A stretch of 19,189 bases of DNA, from positions 278,983 to 298,171 of the forward strand of contig NW_019091622.1 of the NCBI RefSeq assembly GCF_001949145.1. Direction: 5' to 3'. This DNA is from Acanthaster planci. Its lineage: Eukaryota; Echinodermata; Asteroidea; Valvatida; Acanthasteridae. Within the stretch, counting starts at the first letter, position 1, and every line of letters starts with the position of its first letter. Of this stretch, positions 12,901 through 18,751 are shown one piece after another. Under the pieces are notes generated by a model. That model had not been told where the DNA came from, did no database searches, and saw only the letters and a program-made list of their open reading frames with translations. Both the position numbers and the translations under genes were made by a program.

Positions 12901-15900
12901 ATTGTAACTTCTCCTAAACATTAGTTGAGGAAAACAAAGGTAAACTTCCAACATGAGTGTTTCATGAGGTGGTTTCAGTTAAGAATGATTCTTCCAAAAA
13001 TTATCGAACTTGATAGGACGGCCCAACGTAAAATCCCCACAGGAGGACCGCGCGAGGGTTCCGAAAGCTCGCTGCGTGACCTTTTACTTTCTAGCTCTAT
13101 TACTTCATAAAAATCATCCTTAATCACAATAAACATATTGGTTTATTAATATATAAATCTACTCTTCCCTAAAACCAACAATACTTTTGCTGCCTTAATT
13201 AAGATCAGTGTAGTCTCTTTTCAAGTCAAAGAGTGGATAGTCTCCACTCAAGTTGCATTTACATAATTACAGTAGTGAAAGTAAAGTGGAAAGAGAATAA
13301 AGAGGCAGAGAAAGGCATATGGAAGAAAAATAGCAAAAAAACCCACAACGAATCATTCATTACAAATATATATAAGAGGCCACTGCATGACCAGTGCAAC
13401 TATTTCCCAATCCCTGGCTGCCAGCAATTTTCAAGAAAATTTCCCCTTGTGTGTTCTTTACCTATGCAGTCCAGTGCCTTCCATGCCCTTGCAATAAAAA
13501 TGTAATCAGCACATCTTGTAATGAAAATAAAAGGGTAACTCCATGGTAACACTGACATATTGGCAGGGATTTTCACAGTTTGTTCAGTTCTGTCAGGTGG
13601 TGGTAGGAAGTTAGGGTGTAATAAATGTAGCACTGTTTCTGTATTGGAAGTGTCCCTGTAACCTTCTATCATAGACATATCTGTCAAAATTGGGACTGTG
13701 CAAACATAAGGTACAGCCGTGTGTTGCCATGGTCACAGACTGACACCTTGATTCACAACTTCCCCTTTTTGATAAAAAATCATAGAAGTTGCAAATGAGA
13801 AGCAGTAATGTGTAAAATATATCGTAAAGACATTGTCCTTGCTACCTGTTAACATGCTGATTGTTTTCCAACATCACTGCCTTGCCACCAGTGCTTGACA
13901 TGGTACTGTTCTTCAGCGAAAAAAAAATTTGAAATGTAGGATAACAGTTGTCACAGAACCGCCTCGAGTGTTCACTTTAACCCCTCTGCAGACGATCTCG
14001 TGCCTGGGGGGAACAGCAGTTTTGCCTTCAGAGTTACAAACAACGGCCCCAGTGACCGTATGACTGTGACTGTGTCAGTCCTTGACACGGCTGTCAACTC
14101 TTCGGCCAGCACCCTGGCAGATGTCTCAGGCCCAGTAGTCACTGCTGCCGTGAAGCCGGCCATCATGGTGCTGGGTACTGGGGACATGGGGGATGGGTTG
14201 GTGATAGTGACTGCTGCCAAGGATGCACCTGCCGGCACATCTGTGTAGGTCTACTATCAGCAGTTTTGAGTAACAACTATAGTTAACTATGTAGATTGGC
14301 CAACGTCACCCAAATGATGGATGTTTGGACCAGTAGGAACCTGCTGCCCTGATGCATGGTCGCACCACTGGCTATCAATAGCTGATTAGGAACCATTTAC
14401 ATGAAAATTACTGTACAAGATGTCATATACCACGAATGCTGTGAGGCATGGCAACTAGTGTGAGTGATACGGGTTTTCACAACCTAGGGCCGTTTGTTAC
14501 TGAGTGTTTGTGCCTGAGCATTGTTAAAAGCACTTGATTAGTGGTCTAACTATAGTACGCACCCAAACTTGCTCCAGAGTGAGCATGAGGCACGTGTAAC
14601 CTGTGAGTGACAGAGGTCCACATTTAGTGGAGATATTAAAGACGTTGTGCTGTGTAACGGAGGGAAGGGGAGGGCCTCATTCCATTGCTCTCTTTGTCTT
14701 GCTAACAAGAAATTTTGTTGTCTAGGCAATTCCATCGATCATTTCAGGGTAGGAAAACTTTGTCTGGTCCACTGAACTAAGGTGGACATCCCATCAATGG
14801 AAATACAAGCCATCATATAATAGTAAATTTTCCTTTCACTCTACAAGAGCGGGGTCATTTGGGCCCATCTCACAGCTGCGAGGGGATTATACCCCCTCCC
14901 CCTGAACTCGGCTGTATCTTGCTTGATTTTTTTTTTTAAAATTTAGCATGCATGTAAATGCACCCCTTATCATAGCTATGAAGTTTGAACTGAATCGAAC
15001 ATAAACATGTAGTTTTTTGTTGCCGTCATTTGAAGTTCAAAAGTACATGCAATATGCCAGTCCACGTGCATCGAGCACCTCAGTGGAAAAAGTGTACATT
15101 TCGGCTGATCTGTCTCGGGAAAAATGCTTGCTGCACAAGAATGATATGTCCGATTTTAACAAAGCTGGTGTCAAAATGACCGCAAAGAGTGACTCTGAAA
15201 ACTTGTCAAGGCTCAACTCCTGAAAAAATGCGCTGTGGTGATATTGACAAACAGATTGGGGAGGGGTTGGGTTCTCCCCGGCTCTCCTAGGGATAAAAGA
15301 ACCCCTTTTCACTCAAAATCATGTCCTTAGAACATAGACCGAGGCATTCAAAAAAAATGTTGAAATGTCAAAATAGTGTTCCCTGAAAATTTTCTTGCAC
15401 TTTATATCCAATGCAAAACCTGTACCTGTATGTACTTGTCTTTCCAGCAAAGTGACGTTGTCTGTCGAGAGTTCTCTGTCTTTGGCACTGAACTTCCTTT
15501 CAATCGATGCCACAGTCTTTGCAGTGGAGAATGATACATATGTAAGTAAAGTCCTCACCCATTAGGGTGAGTCAGCAGCAAATCATATGCCCTTTGCACA
15601 ATAACCAAGCAGTTCAAAATATTTGATTCATCAGAACCCACACACTTGTAGAATTCCTTGGAAACCGGGAGTTACATGACTAGATTTTACATTTTGCTAA
15701 AGAAGTACATTTGCACTAGACCCCTTAAGACTGAAACACGGTTTGTCTGCACACTTATTTATTGCACACAGGCATGGGCTGAAATCTTGAGGGGGTAGGG
15801 AAATCCCCCCTCCCCCACTGGGAGGTTTTGGACGGGACAAGGGTCATATGATTGATCTCAATCTCAGTTACCTTTGAACATTTTAGTTTCGATGTGAGGC

Positions 15901-18751
15901 GCCACATATATATTAATTGTATACATCATGTATTGGGAGGGTTATGTATTGGGCTCACGTTATAGGTTTCGTTGGAATACAAATTAGGAAAAAATTAATG
16001 CATGTAATTTTCGTTAAACCATGTTATGATGCATGGCAAAAAATACCAGGAGATTTCAAAGCATCAGAAAAAATGCAAAGATGCTTCAAAACATCACCAA
16101 CGTAGTTTGTAGCCCCGACCCTCAACAGTCATCCACTTCCCTCCCCCCCACCAACTTGGATTTATGCCACTGCACACATCATTCTCATTTGATAATGCAC
16201 AAGTGGAAAAGGGTTGATCTAGTCTTTGAAGGGTCACGGGTGCATGATATCAGTTGCATTCACACTCAGCAAACCTCTGTGTTACCTGTGATGAGGAGTT
16301 CTGGCGGCAGATATTGGGGGTTGCCTCAGTAAGGCATGTAACACATTTAGCCGTCCCCCCACTTTGAAAATGGATCGTTCCACCTCCATTCATGAGAGGC
16401 AGTAGGTAACAGAGCCAAGCAGATAGCAGAAAGAATTATTCAGTCTGGAGATATAATCGAAAACAGCACTTACAAAATGTCTTTTACATCCTGTAGGAAA
16501 ATCCAGATGAGAACGATGATACACCACCCAGCTGTGAGATCCTGAGTTCTGGGGGTGGCTGCACGGCCCAACAGATGAGCAGCAACTGCCATGAACATGA
16601 ATGGTGGGTGCGTGCTCAGGCCACGGACAACTCCATCTTGACTGAAGTTGTGCCGGACTCTGAGATCGAGAATAATGGCACAGGCAAACAGTTGTTTGTC
16701 TACGAGAGATTCTTACCAACTAATATGACCCTCAAGTACTCGTAAGTTGTTAGCTTGACCAAGGCATCGTAAACACTTCTTGGAAATTAGCTGTTGGATT
16801 CAAAGTTGATGAACACCCTCAAGGGCTTTGAGTCAAAAACTGGTGTAATAAATTGTAGTGCATTTTTAATGTGGGAGTTAAGGAACACACTTTCATACCA
16901 CAATCTGTGAAATCGGAAAAAGTAAACTATTTCCTGATATTTTGTGATAAGATGCAACGTAGTTGTATTAACAGAGAAATTGCCAGAATCCAACATGGGT
17001 TCTTAAACTTTTCCTCTAAGAAAGAGGGACAAAATATATAACATCAGGGAGAATTCACTGAAGACATTTAGCAGAATAGAAGATCCATCTGCAGATCCTT
17101 TGACATGGATATCTTTGATTGTATCATTCCTTGCCGTTTTATTTTATAGTGCCACCTGCTGTTGTCCAATCATGAAATTCACAGTTCGCGACGGTGCAGG
17201 CAACCAAGCTTCATGTGGGCAGGATTACTACACCGCAGTGGCTGGAGAAGTAGAGAAACCCCAGTGTAATGGACCGGTACTGGTAGGTCCAACATTCTGT
17301 TACAATTAACATAGCATCTATGTATCAGCTCTGCAGACCTCAAAGTTATTGACGAGGGGGCATTTATAAAGAGTGCGGTGGATCTAGTACTGGTACATAT
17401 ACCTAGTTAGGAGTGGACAATGGCACTTTATAGAAATTGTCTTGAATATTCCCCTAGGAAAGTCTAGATGATAACATCCCACCCACCTGCCGTGTCTTGA
17501 GTACTGGAGGTGGCTGCACAGCCGAACAGATGAGCAGTGATTGCCACAAGCATGAATGGTGGGTGCTTGCTCGTGCCACCGACAATTCCAATGTGACTGT
17601 GGTTGTGCTGGACCCTGAGATCGAGATTGATGGCACAGGCAAACAGTGGCTTGTCTACGAGAACATTTTACCCGCTAATGTGACCTTCGGTTATTCGTAA
17701 GTTGTGAGAGTATGAGAGTTATTTTTTCAGAGTTGGCTGTAGAGTTCAAAGTTGATTGGCAATTTTAATGAAAAGCTAGCTTTGAGTTGAAAATTTCTAC
17801 TGCAAACAGCTGCAAATTTTAAATGCAAGACTAGAAGCAGAATAGAAGATTCATCTGCAGATCATTTGACATGGATATCTTTGATTGTATCATTCCTTGC
17901 TGTTTTATTTTGTAGAGCCACCTGCTGTTGTCCAATCATGAATTTCACTGTTCATGACGGTGCAGGCAACCAAGCTTCATGTGGGCAGGATTACTACACT
18001 GCACTGGCTGGAGAAGTGGAGAAACCCCAGTGTAATGGACCGGTAAGTCTTAAATGCATTCTACTGCAGCAAAATATGAAAAATCTCACACCTTGATGCT
18101 CAATTCTTTCACCTTTGGGGGGTCACCAAATGCTAACCAGGATTCCTGCATCTGTATCTGCCAAACTGTATCTTCATATCTGTTACTTATGCAATTACTT
18201 ATTCCTGAAGTCTGGTACCTATATCTCTGCATTCACTTTTCATATGCATTCATCCCTTCGGGATACTGGTACCATCCTGCAGCATTGGACTTAGTTCAGA
18301 ATGGTTTATTACATGCATATCAATTGTCAACCTAATTTTGTTTCCTATAAGGTAGTGTGCTCATAAAACAACAATGCAACAGTCATTTGATCTCGTACAG
18401 TCTCAGCTGGGTATTAGCGTTTTTCAACACACCTGCAGTTCTCTGTACTCGCAGTTACTCACTGGCACTGGCCCAAGCACTGGTGTGATTGTGGGCATAG
18501 CTGTTGGCTCCTTGGCAGCACTGGTCATCATGGGAGCTGTGGTCTTCTTCGTGGCCAAGCATTTATTTGGAGTGGGCGGAAAGGCTACCCATGATTTAAC
18601 CCAAATGAATGACTACTCCAACAGTTGCGAACTGCTCTCCTACAACAAACCCAATGTGACCACTGATGACAGTCCCCACGAGATGGGATCAGGAAATGCA
18701 GGATGTGCTACTAGCATGACTGGGTTTGACTTGGAAAACACTTTGGAGTGA
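793..18751 (+). CDS. VWA7: VWA7-like single-pass membrane protein, 16 exons, 5'-partial
   Basis: Joined exons: 793-981, 1804-2016, 3550-3679, 6015-6163, 7070-7203, 8162-8300, 10343-10591, 10957-11129, 11562-11682, 13992-14244, 15448-15541, 16497-16741, 17150-17282, 17458-17696, 17916-18042, 18455-18751. Every junction is GT/AG and every phase matches, giving 960 uninterrupted codons and TGA. By window residue number: KCSHGG and GGINKE at 9-35; vWA domain about 86-270 with metal-site DVSGS at 92-96 and FTDAS at 186-190; hemicentin/VWA7-type beta domains about 272-614; two Cys-rich modules 615-740 and 741-862; transmembrane helix about 873-896; tail to 960. vWA domains bind ligands through a divalent cation, so an extracellular adhesion or matrix-binding role is inferred. 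The N-terminus with any signal peptide lies upstream. Family membership is judged from recognised motifs, not a search; exon 13 donor and exon 16 acceptor have alternatives. Confidence 0.88.
1300..1467. mobile_element. palindromic MITE, TA-flanked, intact
   Basis: Two arms of about 75 bp (1301-1375 and 1392-1466) are near-perfect reverse complements around a 16 bp spacer. The ends read CGGGCGATTCACAATAGTGC and its complement. The element is flanked by TA on both sides (1298-1299 and 1468-1469), the target duplication of Tc1/mariner-type elements. Each arm carries ATTGGCCAATCAC or a close variant, a CCAAT-containing motif. Small open frames within it (1223-1479) are by-products of the hairpin. 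It lies in the intron between exons 1 and 2. Confidence 0.88.
1804..2016 (+). CDS. VWA7: exon 2: start of vWA domain with MIDAS motif
   Basis: Acceptor TTCTTCAACTAG, donor CCCAG|GTGGGT. It encodes TGLYQHIGEQKFRQLL followed by the hydrophobic first strand LTFVIDVSGSMSDEI. D-V-S-G-S at 1890-1904 is the metal-ion-dependent adhesion site signature DxSxS, intact here, so cation binding is expected. The exon ends in YVVAPFSDPG, the usual strand before the next splice site in this family. The boundary codon takes one base from exon 1 (GCC, Ala). Confidence 0.92.
2017..3549 (+). other. intron between exons 2 and 3
   Basis: Apart from the transposon remnant at 2522-2842 I see nothing specific. The minus-strand open frame at 2005-2307 partly covers exon 2 and shows no motif. 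Confidence 0.6.
2522..2842 (+). pseudogene. degraded transposon ORF, possibly Crypton/DUF3504-like
   Basis: The frame from 2522 to 2842 reads 106 codons with a single internal TGA at 2702-2704. It encodes VSKSYLAENKKTETFSKNFK and then LNHLLRQFYVDSRSTEGC, resembling the L-xx-LL-xx-FY-xxx-R-xxx-G segment of Crypton-derived tyrosine-recombinase proteins. The second half (SMSEGITSALHEKFDIKDNE) was not recognised. No splice sites fit the host gene phase, so it is not counted as an exon. The assignment is a memory-based resemblance and is uncertain. Confidence 0.4.
3550..3679 (+). CDS. VWA7: exon 3: vWA domain middle, SGGDCPE
   Basis: The exon encodes YGPALVTTNAQRCIEYLSSL and then TAGSGGDCPELANSGLELG. 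GGDCPE is the conserved vWA motif of the VWA7/hemicentin class (the family pattern is a Gly-Gly-Asp-Cys-Pro-Glu turn before a helix). The acceptor GGCGATAG|GG has a weak pyrimidine tract but is the only choice that keeps frame with exon 2. The donor is AATAG|GTGAGA with two bases carried over. Confidence 0.88.
4084..4106. repeat. short perfect hairpin
   Basis: ATCCACCAAT (4084-4093) and its reverse complement ATTGGTGGAT (4097-4106) flank a CAA loop. It again contains a CCAAT core. It could form a stem-loop; no function is evident. Confidence 0.6.
4401..4600 (-). mobile_element. 3' end of a non-LTR retrotransposon, antisense
   Basis: Read on the minus strand, the segment ends in TTTCTCATGAGGAGGAAATA, then AAAGTATTTGGAGTGAAC, and four 5 bp units TGAAC/TGAAT (plus strand 4401-4420). 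An AATAAA just before a short-unit tail is typical of 3' ends of LINEs in marine invertebrates. The upstream limit is not clear; 4600 is approximate. It lies opposite to the other LINE relic downstream. Confidence 0.45.
4755..4821. repeat. imperfect inverted repeat
   Basis: GAGCACGTGATCAG ... TTTGGAGC (4755-4785) pairs imperfectly with GCTCCACACCCGGCTGATCA and CATGCTC (4795-4821). It may be a small hairpin or the end of a MITE that is otherwise eroded. Confidence 0.5.
4855..5210 (+). pseudogene. degraded LINE reverse transcriptase, C-terminal part
   Basis: The plus strand shows pieces of the region following the catalytic motif of non-LTR reverse transcriptases in shifting frames: LKLNAWKTKV, then MHIGGAEDTVSLGGTV, then EQVMVSQFKY, and later TTLYVPHV and LQHGSKDH-like text equivalent to the LLYG-ET region. 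Frames change at about 4917, 4970 and 5015, and stops are present, so the element is dead. The order of motifs (N/SKTKV, KYLG-like, LYG-like) matches LINE families known from amphioxus and other invertebrates. It lies in the exon 3-4 intron. Confidence 0.6.
5440..5575 (+). pseudogene. degraded LINE C-terminus (WTGLSL)
   Basis: In the frame from 5440 it reads HYDNVCDWTGLSLGDVVRTT, then TDKAS, a stop at 5515-5517, and WDVVENES. W-T-G-L followed by basic residues and a tryptophan about 20 residues later is the usual end of many LINE ORF2 proteins (the ...EWTGL...R...W pattern). It follows the reverse transcriptase relic at 4855-5210 on the same strand, so both are likely one decayed insertion. 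Confidence 0.55.
6015..6163 (+). CDS. VWA7: exon 4: vWA domain, FTDAS strand
   Basis: Acceptor TTTGTCCATGCAG, donor CGAG|GTAAAG. It encodes NVYLFTDASDKDGEKLPDVL, then LIEEKQVRVNYLLTGTC and a basic stretch SSRRRRR. The Asp of FTDAS is the usual third metal-site region of the vWA fold, and the strand-helix-strand order (LFTD, IEEKQ, VNYLLTG) matches vWA domains. The arginine run could be a proprotein convertase-like site, but a basic loop also occurs here in family members. Confidence 0.92.
6164..7069 (+). other. intron between exons 4 and 5
   Basis: It contains the damaged MITE at 6752-6885. Between 6490 and 6530 there is AT-rich palindromic sequence, including the perfect 12 bp palindrome ATTCGATCGAAT at 6500-6511. 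No exon or RNA gene was seen. Confidence 0.6.
6752..6885. mobile_element. second copy of the palindromic MITE, damaged
   Basis: It starts CGGGCGTTTCACAATAGAGC directly after TA (6750-6751), as in the copy at 1300-1467, continues with a diverged first arm (AGAGTTTGCAAC, CCAATCACAGTGCACGAAA) and a diverged second arm (GTTGACAGATTTTGTGCG, TTGTGATTGGCC). After about 6885 the outer part of the second arm is lost or replaced. It is older than the first copy. Confidence 0.75.
7070..7203 (+). CDS. VWA7: exon 5: end of vWA domain
   Basis: The acceptor is TTTCTGCAG. The exon encodes YQIIAEASGGEIYQTD and then ISDLVRIIEGDIRASQ, the last helix-strand-helix of a vWA domain (ASGG followed by an aromatic residue is typical at this place in VWA7 and hemicentin). 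The donor is CCCAG|GTAAGG in phase 0, near consensus. Confidence 0.9.
7354..7437. repeat. 11 bp inverted repeat 5' of the tRNA-like sequence
   Basis: TTGGAACCAAA (7354-7364) and TTTGGTTCCAA (7427-7437) are exact reverse complements 62 bp apart. They could be the ends of a small element into or beside which the tRNA-like sequence inserted, or part of its SINE. Confidence 0.45.
7474..7546 (+). repeat. tRNA-derived sequence (SINE head / tRNA pseudogene)
   Basis: GAGCTCAGTTGTTAGAGC (7481-7498) is an A box with an intact 4 bp D stem, and GGTTCAAATCC (7525-7535) is a B box in a 5 bp T stem with one mismatch (GCAGG/CCCGC). The spacing is that of a tRNA without intron. The acceptor arms (CTTGGTA and TCTAGTC) do not pair, and only three of five anticodon-stem pairs form, so it is not a functional tRNA. 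The likely origin is a tRNA-derived SINE; the 3' body and tail were not delimited. Confidence 0.7.
8162..8300 (+). CDS. VWA7: exon 6: first beta domain after vWA
   Basis: The acceptor TTCTTCCAACAG in phase 0 is followed by VTITQRSSLNLNAVNINIPV, then STIQEVLVSVVG and a closing HPSG. The pattern of alternating hydrophobic residues followed by HPSG matches the start of the domain that follows vWA in VWA7 and hemicentins. The donor is CAGTG|GTGAGC. Confidence 0.86.
8558..8702. mobile_element. 145 bp hairpin MITE
   Basis: The left end CAGACCAGCCAAC and inner GCATTACCACAAGATAGATT match, in reverse complement, the right end CAGACCTGCCAAC and GCATTACCACAAAATAGATT. Both arms end at a centre near 8630 (AAGTGAACTGAAGGCTTATT). 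The middle part of each arm has diverged. It has no coding capacity and is a typical non-autonomous DNA element. It belongs to a different family from that at 1300-1467. Confidence 0.75.
8850..9436. repeat. foldback-like element made of 16 bp units
   Basis: The left part begins with two tandem units, AAGTCCGACGCCTCAT (8850-8865) and AGGTCCGACGCCTCAA (8866-8881), with further degenerate units at 8950-8990. The right part (about 9241-9430) carries the same unit in the opposite direction many times, such as GGACTTATGAGGCATC, GGACCTATGAGGCATT and GGACTTATAAGGTGTT. The middle (9000-9230) is unrelated AT-rich sequence. Terminal inverted repeats made of short subrepeats are typical of Foldback-type DNA elements. 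The outer limits are approximate. Confidence 0.7.
10343..10591 (+). CDS. VWA7: exon 7: beta domain, EPDTKGAWVVKL
   Basis: The acceptor is CATATTTATAG. The exon encodes TEGTPAELRAAVYTNSAEQI, then VTEPDTKGAWVVKL and VSANSVLDFTFDIL. The PxxGxW-beta strand followed by a SxLDF strand is the family signature of the post-vWA beta domain shared by VWA7 and hemicentin (in those proteins the equivalents are PxPGxW and LDF). One NVT sequon is present. The donor GCAG|GTGAGT is consensus. Confidence 0.9.
10592..10956 (+). other. intron between exons 7 and 8
   Basis: AT-rich, with no recognisable feature beyond the splice sites. Confidence 0.7.
10957..11129 (+). CDS. VWA7: exon 8: beta domain, AEVLLTVQVSAP
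   Basis: The exon encodes AEVLLTVQVSAPETVSSVSE, then IKLYNANGNEMLVTAS and LFIANISLPNE, a beta-rich stretch as expected between the LDF and FFVSIVG segments. The acceptor ACATGTCTCCAAG is weak but is the one that keeps frame with exon 7. The donor AATGAG|GTTAGT is in phase 0. NIS is a possible N-glycosylation site. Confidence 0.86.
11130..11561 (+). other. intron between exons 8 and 9
   Basis: No repeat, RNA gene or additional exon seen. Confidence 0.7.
11562..11682 (+). CDS. VWA7: exon 9: beta domain end, FFVSIVGEDTQG
   Basis: Acceptor GAAATTCTGTCAG in phase 0. It encodes PFFVSIVGEDTQGMEFLRTQ, matching the F-x-V-x-G-x-D-xx-G-xx-F-x-R pattern of the same region in hemicentin and VWA7, then a Glu-rich link. 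Two donors overlap: ACC|GTAGGT in phase 0, and CCGTAG|GTTGGT with one base carried. Only the second keeps frame with exon 10 (split codon GAC), so it was chosen. Confidence 0.84.
11683..13991 (+). other. intron between exons 9 and 10
   Basis: This is one of the two longest introns (2.3 kb). Minus-strand open frames at 12637-12846 (Cys-rich, 69 codons) and 13400-13687 (95 codons) have no recognised domain or splice context. A GC-richer patch lies at 13020-13080. CCATGGTAACAC at about 13541 and its inverted relative near 13720 may mark the ends of an eroded element. Confidence 0.55.
13992..14244 (+). CDS. VWA7: exon 10: Ig/CARDB-like beta domain
   Basis: Acceptor TTTAACCCCTCTGCAG. It encodes DLVPGGNSSFAFRVTNNGPS followed by MTVTVSVLDTAV, a pattern of a domain that supports 'normal' beta-sandwich strands in many secreted proteins (V-x-P-G-x-N/S-xx-F-x-F-x-V-x-N). 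An NSS sequon occurs twice. Three GT sites lie at the end; only GT|GTAGGT (intron from 14245) avoids the in-frame TAG and fits the phase of exon 11. Confidence 0.86.
14245..15447 (+). other. intron between exons 10 and 11
   Basis: No exon or RNA gene seen. G/C runs occur around 14860-14905 and 15255-15310. Confidence 0.65.
15448..15541 (+). CDS. VWA7: exon 11: final strands of the beta domain
   Basis: Acceptor ACTTGTCTTTCCAG, donor ACATAT|GTAAGT in phase 0. The 94 bp exon completes a Val codon, then encodes KVTLSVESSLSLALNFLSID and ATVFAVENDTY. NDT is a glycosylation sequon. The small size fits between two introns of about 1 kb. Confidence 0.85.
15542..16496 (+). other. intron between exons 11 and 12
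   Basis: No recognisable feature. A C/G-run stretch lies at 15790-15825, and short open frames at 15917-16332 have no motif. Confidence 0.65.
16497..16741 (+). CDS. VWA7: exon 12: Cys-rich module copy 1, first half
   Basis: Acceptor TTTTACATCCTGTAG, donor TACTC|GTAAGT. After an acidic linker (ENPDENDDTPP) it encodes SSGGGCTAQQMSSNCHEHEW and then WVRAQATDNS, ending FLPTNMTLKYS. Cysteines fall in PSCE, GGCT and SNCH. Exon 14 is its paralogue, about 69% identical over 67 residues by my count. Function not recognised; the Cys pattern suggests disulfides in an extracellular domain. Confidence 0.92.
16742..17149 (+). other. intron between exons 12 and 13
   Basis: It starts GTAAGTTGT, as does the intron after exon 14, and shares a segment near GTTCAAAGTTGAT with it. 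The last 80 bp (17070-17149) belong to the near-identical tract. It is longer than its counterpart (408 bp against 219 bp). Confidence 0.75.
17070..17279 (+). repeat. near-identical tract, copy 1
   Basis: Matches 17836-18045 without gaps (constant offset 766). It comprises 80 bp of intron, exon 13 up to the NGP codons, and the first three donor bases. The 80 bp intronic part shows only four differences by eye (C/T, C/A, C/T, A/G). Similarity stops right after GGTA of the donor. Confidence 0.88.
17150..17282 (+). CDS. VWA7: exon 13: Cys-rich module copy 1, second half
   Basis: Acceptor CGTTTTATTTTATAG; it completes Ser and then encodes ATCCCPIMKFTVRDGAGNQA, then SCGQDYYTAVAG and EKPQCNGP. Five cysteines, three adjacent. 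The end is uncertain: exon 15 ends right after NGP, but here that site reads CCG|GTACTG (poor at +4 to +6), while CTG|GTAGGT six bases later is better and also in phase 0, adding Val-Leu. I chose 17282; 17276 is the alternative. Confidence 0.88.
17458..17696 (+). CDS. VWA7: exon 14: Cys-rich module copy 2, first half
   Basis: Acceptor ATATTCCCCTAG in phase 0, donor TATTC|GTAAGT. It encodes STGGGCTAEQMSSDCHKHEW, WVLARATDNSNVTVVVLDPE and ILPANVTFGYS, paralogous to exon 12 with the same three cysteines and the same splice phases. Its acidic linker is shorter by two residues. NVT occurs twice. Confidence 0.92.
17836..18045 (+). repeat. near-identical tract, copy 2
   Basis: Partner of 17070-17279, covering the end of the preceding intron, exon 15 and the first three bases of its donor. 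Upstream of 17836 the two introns diverge, and downstream of 18045 there is no visible similarity. Confidence 0.88.
17916..18042 (+). CDS. VWA7: exon 15: Cys-rich module copy 2, second half
   Basis: Acceptor CTGTTTTATTTTGTAG, donor CCG|GTAAGT (consensus). It encodes ATCCCPIMNFTVHDGAGNQA, then SCGQDYYTALAG and EKPQCNGP. It differs from exon 13 at only 3 of 43 residues (K/N, R/H, V/L), far closer than exon 14 is to exon 12. Confidence 0.93.
18043..18454 (+). other. intron between exons 15 and 16
   Basis: It starts with the consensus donor GTAAGT and ends in TACTCGCAG. Alternative in-phase acceptor ATCTCGTACAG ends at 18400. Nothing else was recognised. Confidence 0.7.
18455..18751 (+). CDS. 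VWA7: exon 16: transmembrane helix, cytoplasmic tail, stop
   Basis: Acceptor TTCTCTGTACTCGCAG in phase 0. It encodes LLTGTGPSTG, then a hydrophobic helix of about 24 residues (VIVGIAVGSLAALVIMGAVV plus FFVA) with small-residue spacing, then basic KH and a tail of about 62 residues ending DLENTLE and TGA at 18749-18751. Tyrosines lie in NDYSN and LLSYNKP. The position of the helix at the C-terminal end predicts type I topology. An earlier in-phase AG at 18401 would add 18 residues; the pyrimidine tract favours 18455. Confidence 0.87.
   Translation, partial: LLTGTGPSTGVIVGIAVGSLAALVIMGAVVFFVAKHLFGVGGKATHDLTQMNDYSNSCELLSYNKPNVTTDDSPHEMGSGNAGCATSMTGFDLENTLE

Noticed and set aside
13400-13687. 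Minus-strand 95-codon frame
   Set aside because: No motif recognised, length within chance expectation for this base composition, and codon use is AT-rich at third positions unlike the host exons.
14000-14248. Simple open-frame end of exon 10 at TAG 14246-14248 as a stop codon
   Set aside because: A strong donor GTAGGT overlaps the TAG, and splicing there continues in frame into exon 11 and on to a proper membrane-anchored C-terminus.
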